A stretch of DNA of 7,774 nt from Acidimicrobiales bacterium (GTDB lineage Bacteria; Actinomycetota; Acidimicrobiia; Acidimicrobiales; Palsa-688). This document shows, piece by piece, positions 5,665-7,774 of this stretch. A program made the position numbers and the translations under genes. How positions within the stretch are numbered: position 1 is the stretch's first letter; every line of letters starts with the position of its first letter. Location: positions 1 through 7,774 of the forward strand of contig JAFAWZ010000217.1 in assembly GCA_019241495.1 (NCBI GenBank), read 5' to 3'. Under the pieces are notes generated by a model. It was not told where the DNA came from. It saw nothing but the letters and a program-made list of their open reading frames with translations, and ran no database searches.

Positions 5665-7230
5665 ATGAATCGCTCGATGGCGATCAGATGGTTGTCCGTG
5701 GCCATAGCCGCTGGCCTGGTGGCGGGGGCCTGCAGCTCTTCTAAGCACGGCGCCACCGGTCCCACCTCGGCGGCCTCTCCAACCACAGTGGCCCAGGCCG
5801 GGGGCAGCGCCACCCTGCTGATCCACTACAACATCGCGACCTTCGACCCGGCGAAGGTGTCGCTCTCCGGCGGGACCCAGCCCTACTCGCAGACCGCCAT
5901 CTTCGACGATCTGGTCTACCTGGACGACCAGGGCCACATGGTCGCCGGTCTGGCCCAGTCGCTGACCAGCACGGACCAGGTCCACTGGGTGCTCAAGTTG
6001 CGGCCCAACCTGGTGTTCTCCGACGGCACGCCTTTCGACGCGGCAGCGGTGAAGTTCAACTGGACCCGGGAGCAGGATCCCACCATCGGCACCTTCACCC
6101 CAGATGCCACGTCGATCTCCGACATGACGGTGGCGGACCCGACCACGCTGAACGTGACGCTCAAGTCGGCCAACGCCCAGTTCCCCCGTTACGTGATGGA
6201 TGAGCTGGGCCTGATCGGCTCGCCAACGGCCATCCAGGCCGAGGGTGACCAGTTCGGCGCCAAGCCGGTCGGGGCGGGCCCGTTCGTGCTGACCCAGTCC
6301 GCTCCTGGGGACCACTGGAGCTTCGCCAAGAACCCCCACTACTACCTGGCCCCCAAGCCCTACCTCGACTCCATGACCCTCAAGTTCGCGGCGGACAACA
6401 CCCAGCAGTACAATGCATTTTCCACCGGTCAGGGCCAGATGGTCTACTTCCCGACCGCGGATCCCCACATCGCCCAACTGCAGCAGCAGGGCTACCCGAC
6501 CGCCACCGTCCCCCAGCTCGGGGGGATCGGGCTGATCTTCAACACTACCATGGCTCCTTTCGACGACGCCTCGGTGCGGTTGGGCCTCAGCGAGGCGCTG
6601 GACCTGAACCAGATCAACCAGGAGGCCGTCAACGGGGCGGGGATCGTGCCGACCACCTGGTTCCCGTCGTCGTCGCCGTTCTACGACGCCAGCCTGACGC
6701 TGCCCAACGGTGACATGAACAAGGCCCAGCAGCTGATCTCGGCCTACGTCGCTCAGCACGGTCCGATCAACTTCACCTGGCAGTACCCGACCGTGCTCGG
6801 CTCCTACGCCACTGCTGTGCAGCAGGCCTGGAACGCGTTGAAGGGCGTGCACGTGAACCTGGCTCCTCTCACACCCGCGGCGGCGGTGACCCTGCTGCAG
6901 ACCAAGAAGTTCACTGTGGCTGCAGGCGGTCCCGAGGCAGTGGACCCGGCCCAGGCGCTGGTCGCATCGTTCTCCAGCACCTCGAGGACGAACTACGGCA
7001 GCTACTCCAACCCGCAGATGGACCAGGCCCTTACGGCCGGGCTCCAAGCCACCACTCTGGCCGGGCGCAAGGCCGCCTATGAGACGGTCCAGAAGATCCT
7101 CGTGCAGGACGTCCCGCTGGCTCTCATGTACCGCGGCCAGTTCTATTACATCGGCCAGAAGAACGTCATGGGCATGAAGGTCTACAGCGCCTCGCTGCTC
7201 GACTGGTCAGGCGTCTGGCTGTCCAAGTAG
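5665..7230 (+). CDS. SBP2: complete family-5 (Opp/Dpp-type) ABC solute-binding lipoprotein
   Basis: Substrate-binding lipoprotein of 521 residues, full length for the family. Signal peptide 1-22 (MNRSMAIRW, then a hydrophobic stretch) ends at lipobox LVAGAC with Cys23. A Ser/Thr/Pro/Ala linker runs to about residue 46. The mature domain starts around GGSATLLIHYNI, with the family-5 signature region at about 93-129 (VAGLAQSL, WVLKLRPNLVFSDGTPF) and the usual C-terminal MYRGQFYYIGQ followed by DWSGVWLSK. The start ATG at 5665-5667 has GGGGGG 8 nt upstream and matches the MNR start of both paralogues; an earlier in-frame ATG at 5593 is rejected because it would add 24 residues before the signal peptide. 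It is transcribed away from oppB and ends in a strong hairpin. It differs from SBP1 at about 22 of 334 comparable mature residues. Ligand unknown. Confidence 0.95.
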   Translation: MNRSMAIRWLSVAIAAGLVAGACSSSKHGATGPTSAASPTTVAQAGGSATLLIHYNIATFDPAKVSLSGGTQPYSQTAIFDDLVYLDDQGHMVAGLAQSLTSTDQVHWVLKLRPNLVFSDGTPFDAAAVKFNWTREQDPTIGTFTPDATSISDMTVADPTTLNVTLKSANAQFPRYVMDELGLIGSPTAIQAEGDQFGAKPVGAGPFVLTQSAPGDHWSFAKNPHYYLAPKPYLDSMTLKFAADNTQQYNAFSTGQGQMVYFPTADPHIAQLQQQGYPTATVPQLGGIGLIFNTTMAPFDDASVRLGLSEALDLNQINQEAVNGAGIVPTTWFPSSSPFYDASLTLPNGDMNKAQQLISAYVAQHGPINFTWQYPTVLGSYATAVQQAWNALKGVHVNLAPLTPAAAVTLLQTKKFTVAAGGPEAVDPAQALVASFSSTSRTNYGSYSNPQMDQALTAGLQATTLAGRKAAYETVQKILVQDVPLALMYRGQFYYIGQKNVMGMKVYSASLLDWSGVWLSK

Positions 7231-7257
7231 CACTACCTGGTACCAAGTAGCCCCAAA

Positions 7258-7291
7258 TAGACGGCCGGTCGCCCGAGTGGCCGGCCGTCTA
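7258..7291 (+). terminator. Hairpin terminator after SBP2
   Basis: Arms TAGACGGCCGG (7258-7268) and CCGGCCGTCTA (7281-7291) are perfectly complementary over 11 bp. Four more inner pairs (two of them G-U) close a CCGA tetraloop, giving a 15-pair stem 27 nt past the stop. There is no U-tract after it, as is common for terminators in high-GC actinobacteria. It separates SBP2 from SBP3. Confidence 0.75.
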
Positions 7292-7337
7292 CCAATTCTC
7301 CTTCGGATGTCCCTCCTGGACGAACGGTCAGCGCGGC

Positions 7338-7366
7338 TTGCGCGGCGGGATCTGTAGGCCTATAAG
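7338..7366 (+). promoter_or_regulatory. Predicted sigma-70-type promoter of SBP3
   Basis: TTGCGC (7338-7343), a 17-nt spacer and TATAAG (7361-7366, five of six matches to the -10 consensus), with an expected leader of about 48 nt. It follows the SBP2 terminator, so SBP3 has its own transcription unit. Confidence 0.5.
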
Positions 7367-7420
7367 GGCTATGAGAAGATGAAGTAGCCCATCCGAAATG
7401 CATGGGACAGGGGGACATCG

Positions 7421-7774
7421 ATGAATCGCTTTGGCGCGATCCGGTGGCTGTCCGTTGCGCTTGCCACAGGTCTGGTGGCGGGCGCCTGTACTCATCTAAG
7501 CACGGCGCCAGCGATCCCACCTCGGCGGCCTATCCGACAACAGAGGCTCAAGCCGGCGGCGGCCTCACCTTGATCATCCACTTCAACATTGCGACCTTCG
7601 ACCCGGCGAAGGTGCTGTTCTCCGGCGGGACCCAGCCCTACGCGGAGACCGCCATCTTCGACAATTTGATCTACGTGGACGACCAGGGCCACATGGTCGC
7701 CGGTCTGGCCCAGTCGCTGACCAGCACGGACCAGGTCCACTGGGTGCTCAAGTTGCGGCCCAACCTGGTGTTCT
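7421..7774 (+). pseudogene. SBP3: third solute-binding protein copy, frameshifted after the lipobox, 3' end outside window
   Basis: Starts like its paralogues (MNRFGAIRWLS, then GLVAGAC with Cys23) after GGGGG and a 7-nt spacer. At codon 24 the paralogues read AGC, but here only AC remains (7490-7491): one base is missing. The unshifted frame ends at TGA 7571-7573 after 50 residues, the last 27 unrelated to the family. Shifted by one base, the frame from 7492 restores SSKHGAS, TLIIHFNIATFDPAKV and VAGLAQSL, and stays open for 94 codons to the edge. The body is therefore intact apart from the single deletion. The last 99 bases (7676-7774) match SBP2 5921-6019 exactly by eye. It is either a recently broken gene or a sequencing/assembly error; the site is not a homopolymer, so slippage is not an obvious cause. 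Confidence 0.8.
7676..7774 (+). repeat. 99-bp block identical between SBP3 and SBP2
   Basis: Bases 7676-7774 read the same as 5921-6019 in SBP2 with no difference found by eye, and the match may continue past the window edge. The region just before it (for example 7561-7675) is clearly diverged. SBP1 differs from both at several positions in the same segment. The step from diverged to identical suggests local gene conversion or a recent crossover between the tandem copies. Confidence 0.8.

Noticed and set aside
5542..7047. Long open frame (about 500 codons) on the minus strand opposite SBP2, with related frames opposite SBP1 and SBP3
   Set aside because: It is antisense to a clear gene in GC-rich DNA, and its product is rich in Arg/Gly/Val without recognisable domains. 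The copies resemble each other only because the sense genes are duplicates.
7302..7397. Inverted pair TTCGGATG / CATCCGAA flanking the SBP3 promoter
   Set aside because: Eight bases separated by about 80; likely chance, with no counterpart upstream of SBP1 or SBP2.

Overview
The window is GC-rich chromosomal DNA, most likely from an actinobacterium. The evidence is the GC-biased codon use, a GTG start, a CG-rich terminator hairpin without a U-tract, and lipobox-type solute-binding proteins with Ser/Thr/Pro/Ala linkers. The taxon cannot be fixed from the sequence alone. Essentially everything here belongs to one oligopeptide/dipeptide-type (Opp/Dpp) ABC importer locus.

Layout. Bases 1-1148 (minus) hold the first 382 codons of a family-5 solute-binding lipoprotein (SBP1), whose 3' end lies outside the window. 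Bases 1149-1346 are its leader and promoter plus the end of the operon to its right. Bases 1347-5513 (minus) are the transporter core, transcribed right to left: oppB (permease), oppC (permease), oppD (ATPase), oppF (ATPase). Bases 5514-5664 are a divergent promoter region. Bases 5665-7230 (plus) are a complete second binding protein (SBP2), followed by a strong hairpin terminator. From 7421 (plus) a third copy (SBP3) starts; it carries a one-base deletion just after the lipobox cysteine and runs off the right edge.

The most unusual structure is between oppB and oppC (4327-4557). A 65-bp tandem repeat, present three times plus a 30-bp partial, encodes three consecutive mini-ORFs of 32, 22 and 22 codons. 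Each starts on an ATGA that overlaps the stop of the previous frame, so oppB, the three mini-ORFs and oppC form an unbroken stop/start chain. Each unit also carries a purine-rich Shine-Dalgarno sequence inside a predicted hairpin that abuts the next start codon. The two base differences in the middle copy's hairpin both keep pairing. A further 10-codon leader ORF overlaps the start of oppB (TAATG), and oppC-oppD (TAATG) and oppD-oppF (GTGA) also overlap. The whole core therefore reads as one translationally coupled chain.

How the parts work together: OppB/OppC would form the membrane channel, OppD/OppF the ATP-hydrolysing pair, and the three lipid-anchored SBPs would deliver peptides or similar solutes to it. 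SBP1 and SBP2 are about 93% identical in the mature region compared, and point outward on either side of the core as an inverted repeat. Their replacements cluster in one short segment, which suggests altered ligand preference. All three SBP genes have similar promoters at the same place relative to the start, so they are probably expressed separately from the core.
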